Of a stretch of DNA of 64,000 bases, positions 46,461 through 56,700 are shown piece by piece; within the stretch, counting starts at the first letter, position 1; every line of letters starts with the position of its first letter. Position numbers and translations under genes: made by a program. The notes beneath the pieces are model-generated. The model saw only the letters and a program-made list of their open reading frames with translations, had not been told where the DNA came from and did no database searches. The stretch is taken from positions 434,001 to 498,000 of the forward strand of contig JAMZAV010000111.1 of the NCBI GenBank assembly GCA_024449915.1. Direction: 5' to 3'. Origin of the DNA: Sweltsa coloradensis. Taxonomy: Eukaryota > Arthropoda > Insecta > Plecoptera > Chloroperlidae.

Positions 46461-46992
46461 GTGTCTGAATAATATTCCAAGTCTAGGTAGGTCCGACTCA
46501 ATGTTAAAGTGCTATACTAGCCTACAGTAGAAAAGTCCGTCTGTTTTGGGGAATGGTCGTGGGGCTCGAAGTCTCTCCCCTGGTAAGAGCTACCTGCCGG
46601 AAATAATCAACACTACCTAAAGTCTAGGTGTGCATTCGAGAATTCTCTGTATAGTATTGCGTAATAAAAAATATGTATTCATCCAGTAAAAACAATTAAA
46701 TACGTGATAAAAACAAACAAAACTTAAATGTTTTCCTTAATTTAAAATGCATTCGTTTGTTGTTTCGCTCATTGTTGCTGTCAGCTATTTTGAATCGGAC
46801 CTAAAACGAGTGTACACTTTCGATTGCTCGGTCCATTTGCCGACTTGGACCAAGAATGGACCTGACTTAGACTTTTCAGACAGTACATCATACGTCAATG
46901 ACAGATTAATAGTACCTTCTACGTTGTTAGACGTGGACTTGAATTTGGACCTAGACCTAGACCTGGACCTAGACTTGGAATATTATTCAGAC
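46461..46992. mobile_element. MITE with ~30-bp TIRs (GTCTGAATAATATTCC)
   Basis: GTCTGAATAATATTCCAAGT (46463) and CTTGGAATATTATTCAGAC (46974) are inverted. The right end also carries a short GACCTA tandem run read as LDLDLD in one frame. The interior has no recognised gene. Confidence 0.75.
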
Positions 46993-47319
46993 TCTTCAAA
47001 ATGCACAATACCTGTCTCTTTCCTCGTCGAGGAAAACCTTCACAATATTTGTACATTCTAAAATACCTAGTATAATGAGGGTAAGGTGGATTGAAACTCT
47101 TCCTGGCGGAAGTACAGACAGCTCCGTAGCCTACTTGGCAAGTACTCGCCCCCCTGCCGTGCCGTGGCGTTGATGGAGTCAACTAGTTGTAAGGCCAGCC
47201 ACAAAGACGTACTGATCTAAACATTAACTGAGGCTAGCGAGGAGACGAATATAAGCGCTCGGCTTTCTGCTCAATCCATGAGATCCAGTAGGTAGGCTTA
47301 CACAAATTTCTTAATTTAA

Positions 47320-48330
47320 ATAACCGATTCTGAGTAAACAAATCTTGAAATAGCCGTTATTTACCCAAATTTTGCCAACTTCAGGAATTCTTTCCAAGTG
47401 TACATATTTTGTACACAAATGTTCATACTGGATCTCAAAGTTTAAATCAATATTAACGCGATCCACGTTGAATTAATTAACTGTTAAATGATAATTTCCG
47501 AAATTGTAATCCATATTTTGGATTTTATAATTTTCCACTTTCTAGACTTATATTTAACAATGAGTTTGTTAGTCTTATTCTGTGCAACCAAGTGTGGATA
47601 TCAAAAGAAAGGTGTACCTGATTGGATGAGCGTAGCGAGCGTAGCGAGCGAAGCGAAGATTCCATTTCACTACACTGGAGAAAAAAATCCGGAATGTTTT
47701 TTTTTTTTTTTTTTTTTCTGTATTTTTGTCTGTCTGTTAACACGATTCCGGCTAAACCGATACTCCGATTGCGATGAAATTTTATGGAGGCCTTCGAAAT
47801 CTCTGAACTAAGAACTGCCACGTTTTTGAGCGCAACCGAAAAATTATTTCTCATGAAAATCGCAATTTTACGATTTTTTTCGATTTTTAAAAAATTTCTT
47901 CGACTTATAACTCCTACATGCTTTATCCGATTGTAATGATTTTTTCACAGAACCTTAATTTTATGAATTGATATATTCGTGTGAAATTTGAGCGTAATCA
48001 AATAATTATTTCTCATGAAAATTTCAATATTACGATTTTTTCCTTTTTTAAAATTACGATTAATTTAAAAAAAATAAGTTAATTTTTTATTTAATTTGAT
48101 TTAATTTTAAAAAAAATTCAACAAAGTTCTGATTTTTTCACAGAACAACAGAAAATCCGCAAAACACATGGCAGCTCAATTCACCAATTACGCTCATCCA
48201 ACAACGCGGCGGGACTTAAGCGTTTTCCTAGTTAACATTAATGCAATATTTTGTAATATTACTATCAATTCAGCTGCAATCAACACCTGAGCGCGTACAT
48301 TTTAGTTTGGTCAAGCTTAGCGACTCCTCT
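47320..48330. repeat. R490 repeat, interrupted by H7
   Basis: The left part is 47320-47622 and the right part is 48232-48330. Together they match the uninterrupted copy at 17745-18235. Confidence 0.65.
47623..48231 (+). mobile_element. Helitron2-like element H7 (complete, subfamily B)
   Basis: It starts TGGATGAGCGTAGCGAGCG and ends CTAG, with only about two core units, making it the shortest complete copy (about 609 bases). Its host repeat R490 exists without the insertion at 17745-18235, which defines both boundaries. Confidence 0.9.
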
Positions 48331-48331
48331 T

Positions 48332-48719
48332 AACAGCATGTGTGTACTACTACACAAAGTTCGGAATTTCAAACAAATTAGCATGTGAACGCTACGATTC
48401 AAGCCGAAAATACGCGTTTCGTACTTTTCAAACTTTCTTTTAATTTCTTACTTTTAAATTTTGGCCCTTTTCAACACAAACAATTTTGAAATATCGAAAA
48501 AAATTACAATTTTGTATGGACTTTGAGGGGCTTGCACTAAAAGGTCCGTGACTTCAATGGAAAAAAGGCTATGCTCGAGATGTAAGTATTTAGTTATCTG
48601 TCGGAGGCTGAAAACATAACAAGAATGTATTGATTTCCCTCCATGTAATCCGAAAAGTACGATAGTACTAATATTTCGCCGCGTCGCGAGTAAACATTAT
48701 ACGTACCTTGACGTTTCGT
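48332..48719. other. No recognisable feature
   Basis: No exon or shared repeat is seen. Confidence 0.4.
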
Positions 48720-48887
48720 TACTTCTGTGGGTAACATACTCATGAGAACTGAGGCTGATTAGTTTGCTTTAGCCTCAGCCGAACACTCCTCCTTGGCGGT
48801 GTCTTCTGATTGGCTGGGGTGGCACACGTGGTGGAGTGGGGGTAGTTTTCTCCCCTGGTTGGAGAGGGTGACGTCAACACTTGTTGC

Positions 48888-48930
<43 letters not shown>

Positions 48931-49149
48931 GCTGTTGTTCCTTACGGCGTTGGAATGCTATAACTTGATGATTGGAACCCAGGAGTAACTCAGTCCATTG
49001 CCGCCTACGTCACCATTGAAGTTGTTAGGTGTTTTGTCTATTTCTATTATCTCCCTGATTAGGCGTGGCCAGAGGGCAGGTTCGTTGCATATCTGTTTTC
49101 TAGTCACTGAGTACCCAAGCCTCTTAACAACGACCGCCAAACTTTGCAT
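48720..49149 (-). pseudogene. Penelope-like retroelement 3' end (GIY-YIG C-terminus)
   Basis: On the minus strand 49149-48958 reads VVKRLGYSVTRKQICNEPAL, WPRLIREIIEIDKTPNNFN and GDVGGNGLSYSWVPII. This resembles the 'W.R.I.EA.EI....NFNRD.G..LS..W.P' tail of Penelope-like endonuclease domains. Downstream a frame change is needed to continue through a (GTT)n/(AAC)n tract (48881-48940) into NQSEDTAKEE-type sequence. It is broken and 5'-truncated, and family assignment is from the motif only. Confidence 0.5.
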
Positions 49150-49677
49150 TGATTCTAAATTTAACCATTTTTTTTAAATTCTCCAACTCCACCTAAAAAT
49201 AATAAAGACTCATTCAAGACACAGAATACTGTTAGTTAAAATAAGACTTATACAACGTGCTAATTTAATGTTTTATTTGGCGGAGATCCATAACTTTGAC
49301 ACTGTGAGGTATGAAAAAAAAATTGGAATAGTTTTAAGGACAACTTTGTGGAATATAATATCTTCATTTTGCTCTTATTTAATTATGTGACGAAAAATAG
49401 CTTAACCTTGGCATTTAGCGTCAGCCAATTTTCGCAGACAGATTTTGGCGAATCTAACTTTTTGCGCAGTTTTGATAACATGTTGATTTATGGGATTCGG
49501 AATGATTTAATTTCTTAACTTTTCGGTATTCTATATGGCTTAGTTCATCCAATCATGGACTTTTGATCCAATAAAGAGGAGTATAATATAATTGTACATT
49601 TGTAAATCTTTACAAATAATCATCTTTTCATTCTATTTACTTAGTTTGTATTTAATCAGGTTTGCATCATTGTTGAT
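49150..49677. other. No recognisable feature
   Basis: No exon or shared repeat is seen. Confidence 0.4.
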
Positions 49678-50094
49678 TGATTGGTTTGTATTGCTTAACG
49701 TCTCATATTTATGCACTTTGGCTAATCGAGACGATGAGTGGTGATAGATGAGGATGAAGTATGACAAGAAGGGAGGAGGGGCAACCCGGTACCGACACGT
49801 AGCCTACTCCTTTCGGAAAATACCAAGGGGACCAACGGCTTTACGTCCCATCCGAAAGTACGGTCTAACCTTGACAGTCATATAGGTTCCTCCACTAACC
49901 CGGACTGCCGAGCAGACGTCGAGGAGAACGAAGCCGTTACACTAGCTTTCGACCCCTCCATCTGCTCTAACCAGCGATATACGTGAGTTTCAGGGCAGAG
50001 CGGTCACCCACTCTCCCCCAGACCACGCCCGAGGTTGCTTAACTTTGGTGTTCGAGTGGGAACCGTCTAAGCGACCGCGGCTAAACCGCTGGTT
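49678..50094 (-). mobile_element. 5S-rRNA-derived, Deu-like SINE, copy B
   Basis: The head on the minus strand reads CAAAGTTAAGCAACCTCGGG, CGTGGTCTGGG and GAGTGGGTGACCGC. The Deu-like CTTTCGGATGGGACGTAAAG follows, with a (TCAA)n-type tail at the left edge (TTGATTGATTGG on plus). It is the most complete copy, at about 415 bases. Confidence 0.8.
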
Positions 50095-50835
50095 GTGTAC
50101 CGTTGTTATAGAGATTCTGCACTTACACTTCCATGACAACTGTATAACTGTGACTGTGAACAAATACGGGTACGATAGCCCCCCAAAAAATGGAGGGAAG
50201 CTACTTAGTCAGCCAATTGTTCGGGGGGGGGGGGGAGTTATGGTTTTGGAGTGTCGATGTTTTTACAAAAGTACAAATATTGTAAAATTGGATGTTTAGC
50301 ATAAAACCACGAAGTTGACCTGCGTTGGGTAAGCCGAAAGCCGAAGCCTTTACTTGTTGAAGGGGAATGTCAGCAAAATTATGTATTTCGATCAGAGGTA
50401 AAGTTCTGTTTTGATCGTGAGACGTGAATCACACACATACAGACGTACAAGGGTAATAAGTACATATATATAGGGGAGTTTGGTTCCCTAAAATTAATTT
50501 AGAATGTACAAGTTATGTGTGATTTTTTCAAAAGTAGATCCGACAGTAAAATTGATTGCACATCATTTTATTTCCTGCTCAACACATACTCATTTACGTA
50601 AAGAACATTCTTTACATTCACTTTGCCACTTTCATGTATTTGATAAGTGTTTCCATCAGGATGTTATCACGCGATATCTTAATACATCTTCCCTGAGGCA
50701 TTCTTCATGTAGGTGGGCTCAATCTATCTTAGTAACCTACTCTCAAGATAATCCATCATAATCGTTGTCACAACATTCGTGTCTATAAAGAGTGAAGCTT
50801 CCCTGTTTCATTACGACCTGTATGTCCGTCTGTGC
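50095..50835. other. No gene; poly-G and dispersed-repeat end
   Basis: There are 13 G at 50223-50235. A piece of the GTGAGACGTG..ACACACATAC repeat lies at 50380-50450. Confidence 0.45.
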
Positions 50836-50837
50836 GT

Positions 50838-51286
50838 GTGTCACGTCCATTGATATTGAACCCCTATAGTAGGCTAGATTAGCAGTCGGTGGTCCACTTC
50901 CGTGACAATAAGAAGCCACCTTGAAAATCCAGTTTACATGTTAATCAAATGGGAGAGATTTGTAGTCCAAATAGTTCTCAAGATTGCCGCCAGGTTGATA
51001 AGTAAGCATACTAGCCTTTAACATCAAATTATTACTAAATTCCCTTTTGCAATGACTTCGTATTGTTTCTGTTTGTTTAATACCATGCTGCACAAGCTAA
51101 AACCATATCAAACAATCCAGTAAAATACTTTATTGCATTAAAAAAGCATCAATGAAAACGCCAAATCGCCATCTTGAAATGGGCCGATTGACTCTTCAAT
51201 TTGCTACGCTCGCGCCTGTGCGGAGGTATAGGAGACTGCTAATCTAGCCTACAATAGGGGTTCAATATCAATGGTCACGTCTCACG
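50838..51286. mobile_element. Foldback element, ~50-bp TIRs
   Basis: GTGTCACGTCCATTGATATTGAACC..AGGCTAGATTAGCAGTC on the left is mirrored by GACTGCTAATCTAGCCT..GGTTCAATATCAATGGTCAC on the right. The outer tips merge with the GTGAGACGTGACAC dispersed word. Confidence 0.75.
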
Positions 51287-53007
51287 AGAAAAGCCGAACA
51301 TCCCTCTGATTTACACGAGGATTTTGCTGACATTGCCAAGTATAATACTTAATTATTTTGGTGACCAATGGCCGGATTCCTGTAATTATTTTACTCTGGG
51401 TTAAGCGGGGGCAAGGTTTAAGGATAACCGGTATAAAGCGTATTCCTGTGCAATTCCTAAAGGGGTTGATATCCAAGGACACAGAACAAAACATAACAAA
51501 CAAACATTGTCACCTCTTGCTGGCTGGTGGTTGGTTCGGGCTAGCACGGGGTAGAGTGTTGCGGGTTAGGGGTTAAGAGTTAACCCAGGGGTAAAATAGT
51601 TACAGGAATCATGACCCTGGGAGTCAAGGTGCGAGGCTTGGAGTTCAACAAACAAAGAAACTTTAATACTGAAGGAATTTTCATTTTTATGATTTCATTC
51701 TTCGACAATCTGTGGATGCGCACTTCATAATATTTTATTATTAAAATAACAAATTTAGCAAATATAGCTATTCCAATACAAATTACTATTTTAAAATGCA
51801 GCACATTATTGAATACCAAAAAATTTCAAATTTACAAAATATTTTTTACAAAATAACAAAATTTACCAAATTATAAAATCTAAAAGGACCAAACTTGTCA
51901 AATTTACAACCACACAATAGGAAACTTGAAGGAAGCAATCTTTAAATTCTTATACATATTGTTAACTTTTTGATCTCATTGATTATAGCCTACCATGGAT
52001 TTACAAGGCAGATACTATTCTAAGTCCATGACTATACAATCGAATGCTTCTATAAAATATCGAATGCATGGATTGGATAATTGAGTCCCATCCTGTGCTT
52101 GTATCATTATGTGTTTGGTGTTTTGTCTACGATGACTCATACAGACGGAGTAACTAGTTTCCAGCTCAGGGAATCTAAAAAGCGATGGGTAGTATCTTTC
52201 ATTATCTACAAGATACTTATCACATTTCGCTTTTAAATTTTGTCGAAATAAATTGCTTTTTCCGTACAAACAATCAAGTTTTTTAAAACAGGTTAAAAAA
52301 CGATTAACTACAGATTTTATTGTGAAGCTTTTGGTGAACATTGAGAAATGTAAATTGTACACTCCAAGGGTTACTCTTACCTATTTTTCCAAAAACCTTT
52401 AATAATAAGTCAGCTGATAGAATAAGGAAGCTTCACAACGTTTTTTTTGTTATCCTTCTATATTCAGGGCCAGTTATTATTTCATAAATATAATATTTTA
52501 TTATTTATAATTCACTTTCGGTCATGAAAGTGAGCTTTTAGTTTTACAAGTAAGTATGGCGGGAAAAATAGGGCAATGCGTCATAACCCTACAGCCAATA
52601 ACAATGTGCTTATTATCTTACTTGTAGAAGATCTTAAGGAATAAAATTTGTTTCAAGTGTTATTAATAAATACTCATAAACAATAATTAGCTATAACATT
52701 TGCAAATTTGTGTCTTTTTACTTTTAATGGTTTTATTACAACATTTATAAAGTAAATGTCAACACTAGACTATCGTCTTAACACGAGCTGGTGAACGGCC
52801 GAGAGGTGAATTTTGCTTCCTGATCTAAAAGAACGTGGCCATATGCATTCATGTACATCGCTGTCTACAGGGTTATGACGTCACACGTCTTTTCACAATA
52901 ACAGCGCGGGAAAGAGTAAACGTACAACTTTGTACCTCTGTGGAATATAAAGTATTTACTTTAATTGTGTTTTTAAGTGAACATCTACTGATTCTGTACA
53001 CCAGCGC
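51287..53007. other. No recognisable gene
   Basis: A minus-strand frame of 115 codons at 52015-52362 has no recognised domain or splice context. Confidence 0.4.
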
Positions 53008-56000
53008 TAATATTTGGAACCGGTGGAAGAAGAAGAGCTAGTTTAAACTCACTGCCACCTTCATCTCCACACAGTACTCTATTCTTTCAAACTGTTTGTC
53101 ATACATCAAAGCCTGTGATATTTTCTTAAGTAGGTGCTGGCCCCAGCCAAGAGTGGCGCGCAACGTGTGTCCTTCTGCAGAACATAAGTCATAAAATACT
53201 GTTAAGAGGAACAACTACCGACTATATTAGAAACACGAGAGTAAGACACATGACAGTTGGCTAATATTTGGAACCTGTGGAAGAGCAGAGTCGATAAAGA
53301 AGTTTCCCTTTGGGGAGGTCCCCTATCTCCCAAGTCAAAACGGAATCTAACGTCCTGCGCGCGCTGAGAGCGGCTCCAATGTGAAACTAATAAAAGCACT
53401 GCACGCTAAATACGGTCAGTAGATTATCGATGTGCAGTGACGCTGAAATCAACAAACAACAGACGAAACGTCAAACTTCAATTTAATTTCAATCATATTA
53501 GCCTGGGCCATAGTCTTTTAAAACGATTTACTTTTGATTTATTTTTGTACTATAAAGTGTTGCGCGGCGTCACTGACATTTTCGTGCGAAATAATTTGAG
53601 ATATGCCTTGTTCAAGCCTAACGGACGTAAGTGTAGCCTAAGCCCAAGGCCACAATACAGTTTTCAGACGTAAGTACGCCCTAGGCACTCAAATCGAAAT
53701 CTTGAACAATACATATTGTCGGCCTAGCTCCTAAGCTTAGGTCTACTCCATCAGAAAATATCCTCATTAATAAAGAGAGTTTGCTTTATGCCAAAACATT
53801 CGCCAACATTCGATCGTATTTAATATTTTGACGTTTCCGCCATTTGTCGTCATCGACTGTTAACTACTAGTAGAAAAGTGACGTACTTTTATTGAAGTAG
53901 TTCCATCAATCGTCACACAGAGTCGCGCGGAACGTTAGATTCCCAACGCCAAAAACCGACTTTTTATTTAACCCAGGGCGGTATAGGGAGTTGGAGGACC
54001 TCCCCAACGGGGAAACTTCTTATAGACTCTGGAAGAGGTAGAGCTAGTTTAAACTCACTGCCACCTTCATCTCCACACAGTACTCTATTCTTTCAAACTG
54101 TTTGTCATACATCAAAGCCTGTGATATTTTCTTAAGTAGGTGCTGGCCCCAGCCAAGAGTGGCGCGCAACGTGTGTCCTTCTGCAGAACATTCGTCATAA
54201 AATACCGTTAAGAGGAACAACTACCGACTATATTAGAAACACGAGAGTAAGACACATGACAGTTGGCTAATATTTGGAACCGGTGGAAGAGGTAGAGCTA
54301 GTTTAAACTCACTGCCACCTTCATCTCCACACAGTACTCTATTCTTTCAAACTGTTTGTCATACATCAAAGCCTGTGATATTTTTCCTAAGTAGGTGCTG
54401 GCCCCAGCCAAGAGTGGCACGCGACGTGTGTCCTTCTGCAGAACATAAGTCATAAAATACTGTTAAGAGGAACAACTACCGACTATATTAGAAACACGAG
54501 AGTAAGACACATGACAGTTGGCTAATATTTGGAACCGGTGGAAGAGGTAGAGCTAGTTTAAACTCACTGCCACCTTCATCTCCACACAGTACTCCATTCT
54601 TTCAAACTGTTTGTCATACATCAAAGCCTGTGATATTTTCTTAAGTAGGTGCTGGCCCCAGCCAAGAGTGGCACGCAACGTGTGTCCTTCTGCAGAACAT
54701 TAGTCATAAAATACTGTTAAGAGGAACAACTACCGACTATATTAGAAACACGAGAGTAAGACACATGACAGTTGGCTAATATTTGGAACCTGTGGAAGAG
54801 GTAGAGCTAGTTTAAACTCACTGCCACCTTCATCTCCACACAGTACTCTATTCTTTCAAACTGTTTGTCATACATCAAAGCCTGTGATATTTTCTTAAGT
54901 AGGTGCTGGCCCCAGCCAAGAGTGGCGCGCAACGTGTGTCCTTCTGCAGAACATAAGTCATAAAATACTGTTAAGAGGAACAACTACCGACTATATTAGA
55001 AACACGAGAGTAAGACACATGACAGTTGGCTAATATTTGGAACCGGTGGAAGAGGTAGAGCTAGTTTAAACTCACTGCCACCTTCATCTCCACACAGTAC
55101 TCTATTCTTTCAAACTGTTTGTCATACATCAAAGCCTGTGATATTTTCTTAAGTAGGTGCTGGCCCCAGCCAAGAGTGGCACGCGACGTGTGTCCTTCTG
55201 CAGAACATAAGTCATAAAATACTGTTAAGAGGAACAACTACCGACTATATTAGAAACACGAGAGTAAGACACATGACAGTTGGCTAATATTTGGAACCGG
55301 AGGAAGAGGGAGAGAGCTAGTTTAAACTCACTGCCACCTTCATCTCCACACAGTACTCTATTCTTTCAAACTGTTTGTCATACATCAAAGCCTGTGATAT
55401 TTTCTTAAGTAGGTGCTGGCCCCAGCCAAGAGTGGCGCGCAACGTGTGTCCTTCTGCAGAACATAAGTCATAAAATACCGTTAAGAGGAACAACTACCGA
55501 CTATATTAGAAACACGAGAATAAGACACATGACAGTTGGCTAATATTTGGAACCTGTGGAAGAGGGAGAGCTAGTTTAAACTCACTGCCACCTTCATCTC
55601 CACACAGTACTCTATTCTTTCAAACTGTTTGTCATACATCAAAGCCTGTGATATTTTCTTAAGTAGGTGCTGGCCCCAGCCAAGAGTGGCGCGCAACGTG
55701 TGTCCTTCTGCAGAACATAAGTCATAAAATACTGTTAAGAGGAACAACTACCGACTATATTAGAAACACGAGAGTAAGACACATGACAGTTGGCTAATAT
55801 TTGGAACCGGAGGAAGGGGAGAGAGCTAGTTTAAACTCACTGCCACCTTCATCTCCACACAGTACTCCATTCTTTCAAACTGTTTGTCATACATCAAAGC
55901 CTGTGATATTTTCTTAAGTAGGTGCTGGCCCCAGCCAAGAGTGGCGCGCAACGTGTGTCCTTCTGCAGAACATAAGTCATAAAATACCGTTAAGAGGAAC

Positions 56001-56042
56001 AACTACCGACTATATTAGAAACACGAGAGTAAGACACATTGG
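53008..56042. repeat. Satellite array, 254-256-bp unit, nine units
   Basis: Units open with GTTTAAACTCACTGCCACC at 53041, 54047, 54301, 54556, 54810, 55064, 55320, 55574 and 55829. They are nearly identical, differing in a few bases and in the purine stretch before GAGCTAG. The first unit is separated from the rest by a TIR element. A partial unit precedes 53041. The last unit runs into GACACATTGGCAGTTGGCAA, an R390-like end. Confidence 0.95.
53286..54031. mobile_element. TIR element inserted in the satellite, 6-bp duplication GAAGAG
   Basis: The TIR CAGAGTCGATAAAGAAGTTTC and its inverse GAAACTTCTTATAGACTCTG extend over about 80 bases (also GGGGAGGTCC and GAATCTAACGT). GAAGAG is duplicated at 53280-53285 and 54032-54037. 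A frame at 53437-53673 has no known domain. The superfamily is unclear. Confidence 0.85.
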
Positions 56043-56145
56043 CAGTTGGCAAATAGATATTCGTGAGGAATCAACAAACGTCCATGAAACTGTCCGAAGT
56101 TGCTAGGACAGCTCCAAAGTCACCGTTTTCCCATTCCTAAGCCAG

Positions 56146-56700
56146 GAATTGATAGACTTTAGTCCATATCAGAAGTAAAGAATTTCTGCCTGCAGCGGGA
56201 ATCGAAATACCCTGGACCATCTGCTTTGGATGATTGATTGATTGATTGGATATTGATTAACGTCTCACAGTAATGCACTTTGGCTATTGGTGATAGATGA
56301 GGATGAAGTATGAACAGAAGAAAGGAGGGGAAACCGGGTACCGGCACGTAGCCTACTCCTTTCGAAAAGTATCAAGGGGACCAACGGTGTAACGTCCCAT
56401 CCGGAAGGACGGTGTAACCTTGAGAGTATAGGTTCCTCCACTAACCCGGACTGCCTATAGCAGACGTCGAGGAGAACGATGCCGTTACACTAGCACTTGA
56501 ACCCTCATCTGCTCTAACAGCGGTATACGTGAGTTTGAGGGAATAGCGGTACCCACTCTACCCCTGACCACGTCCCGAAGGCTGCTTAACTCCGGTGTTC
56601 AAGTCGGAACCGGTTAAACTACCTCAGCTTAACTACTGGCTCTTCTGCATTGGAAGCAGAGCCTCTAGCCACAAGACCAACGAACTACACCACACTAAGC
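56146..56700 (-). mobile_element. tRNA-SINE S3, split by a 5S SINE
   Basis: The minus-strand head at 56655-56700 (GTGGTGTAGTTCGTTGGTC) continues after the insertion with GGTCCAGGGTATTTCGATTC (B box, degraded) at 56190-56220. A second S3 copy is uninterrupted at 61440-61580. Confidence 0.65.
56231..56643 (-). mobile_element. 5S-rRNA-derived, Deu-like SINE, copy C
   Basis: The head GAACACCGGAGTTAAGCAGC and ACGTGGTCAGGGGTAGAGTGG and the Deu-like CTTCCGGATGGGACGTTAC are present. The tail on plus is (TGAT)n. TCTGCTTTGGA (56220-56230) and TCTGCATTGGA (56644-56654) form an 11-bp target duplication with one change, proving retroposition into S3. Confidence 0.82.

Noticed and set aside
46747..47061. 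Frame with LDLDLDLDLDL, resembling an acidic repeat protein
   Set aside because: The repeat is the GACCTA tandem run within a MITE terminal inverted repeat.
49980..50094. Genuine 5S rRNA gene
   Set aside because: Similarity is limited to the internal promoter half, and the sequence continues into a SINE body in three dispersed copies.
52015..52362. 115-codon minus-strand frame
   Set aside because: No domain, splice signals or codon bias that would support it; left as unexplained sequence.
53008..56042. Regular repeats considered as a CRISPR-like array
   Set aside because: Units of 254 bases are contiguous without spacers, in a eukaryotic genome; it is a satellite.
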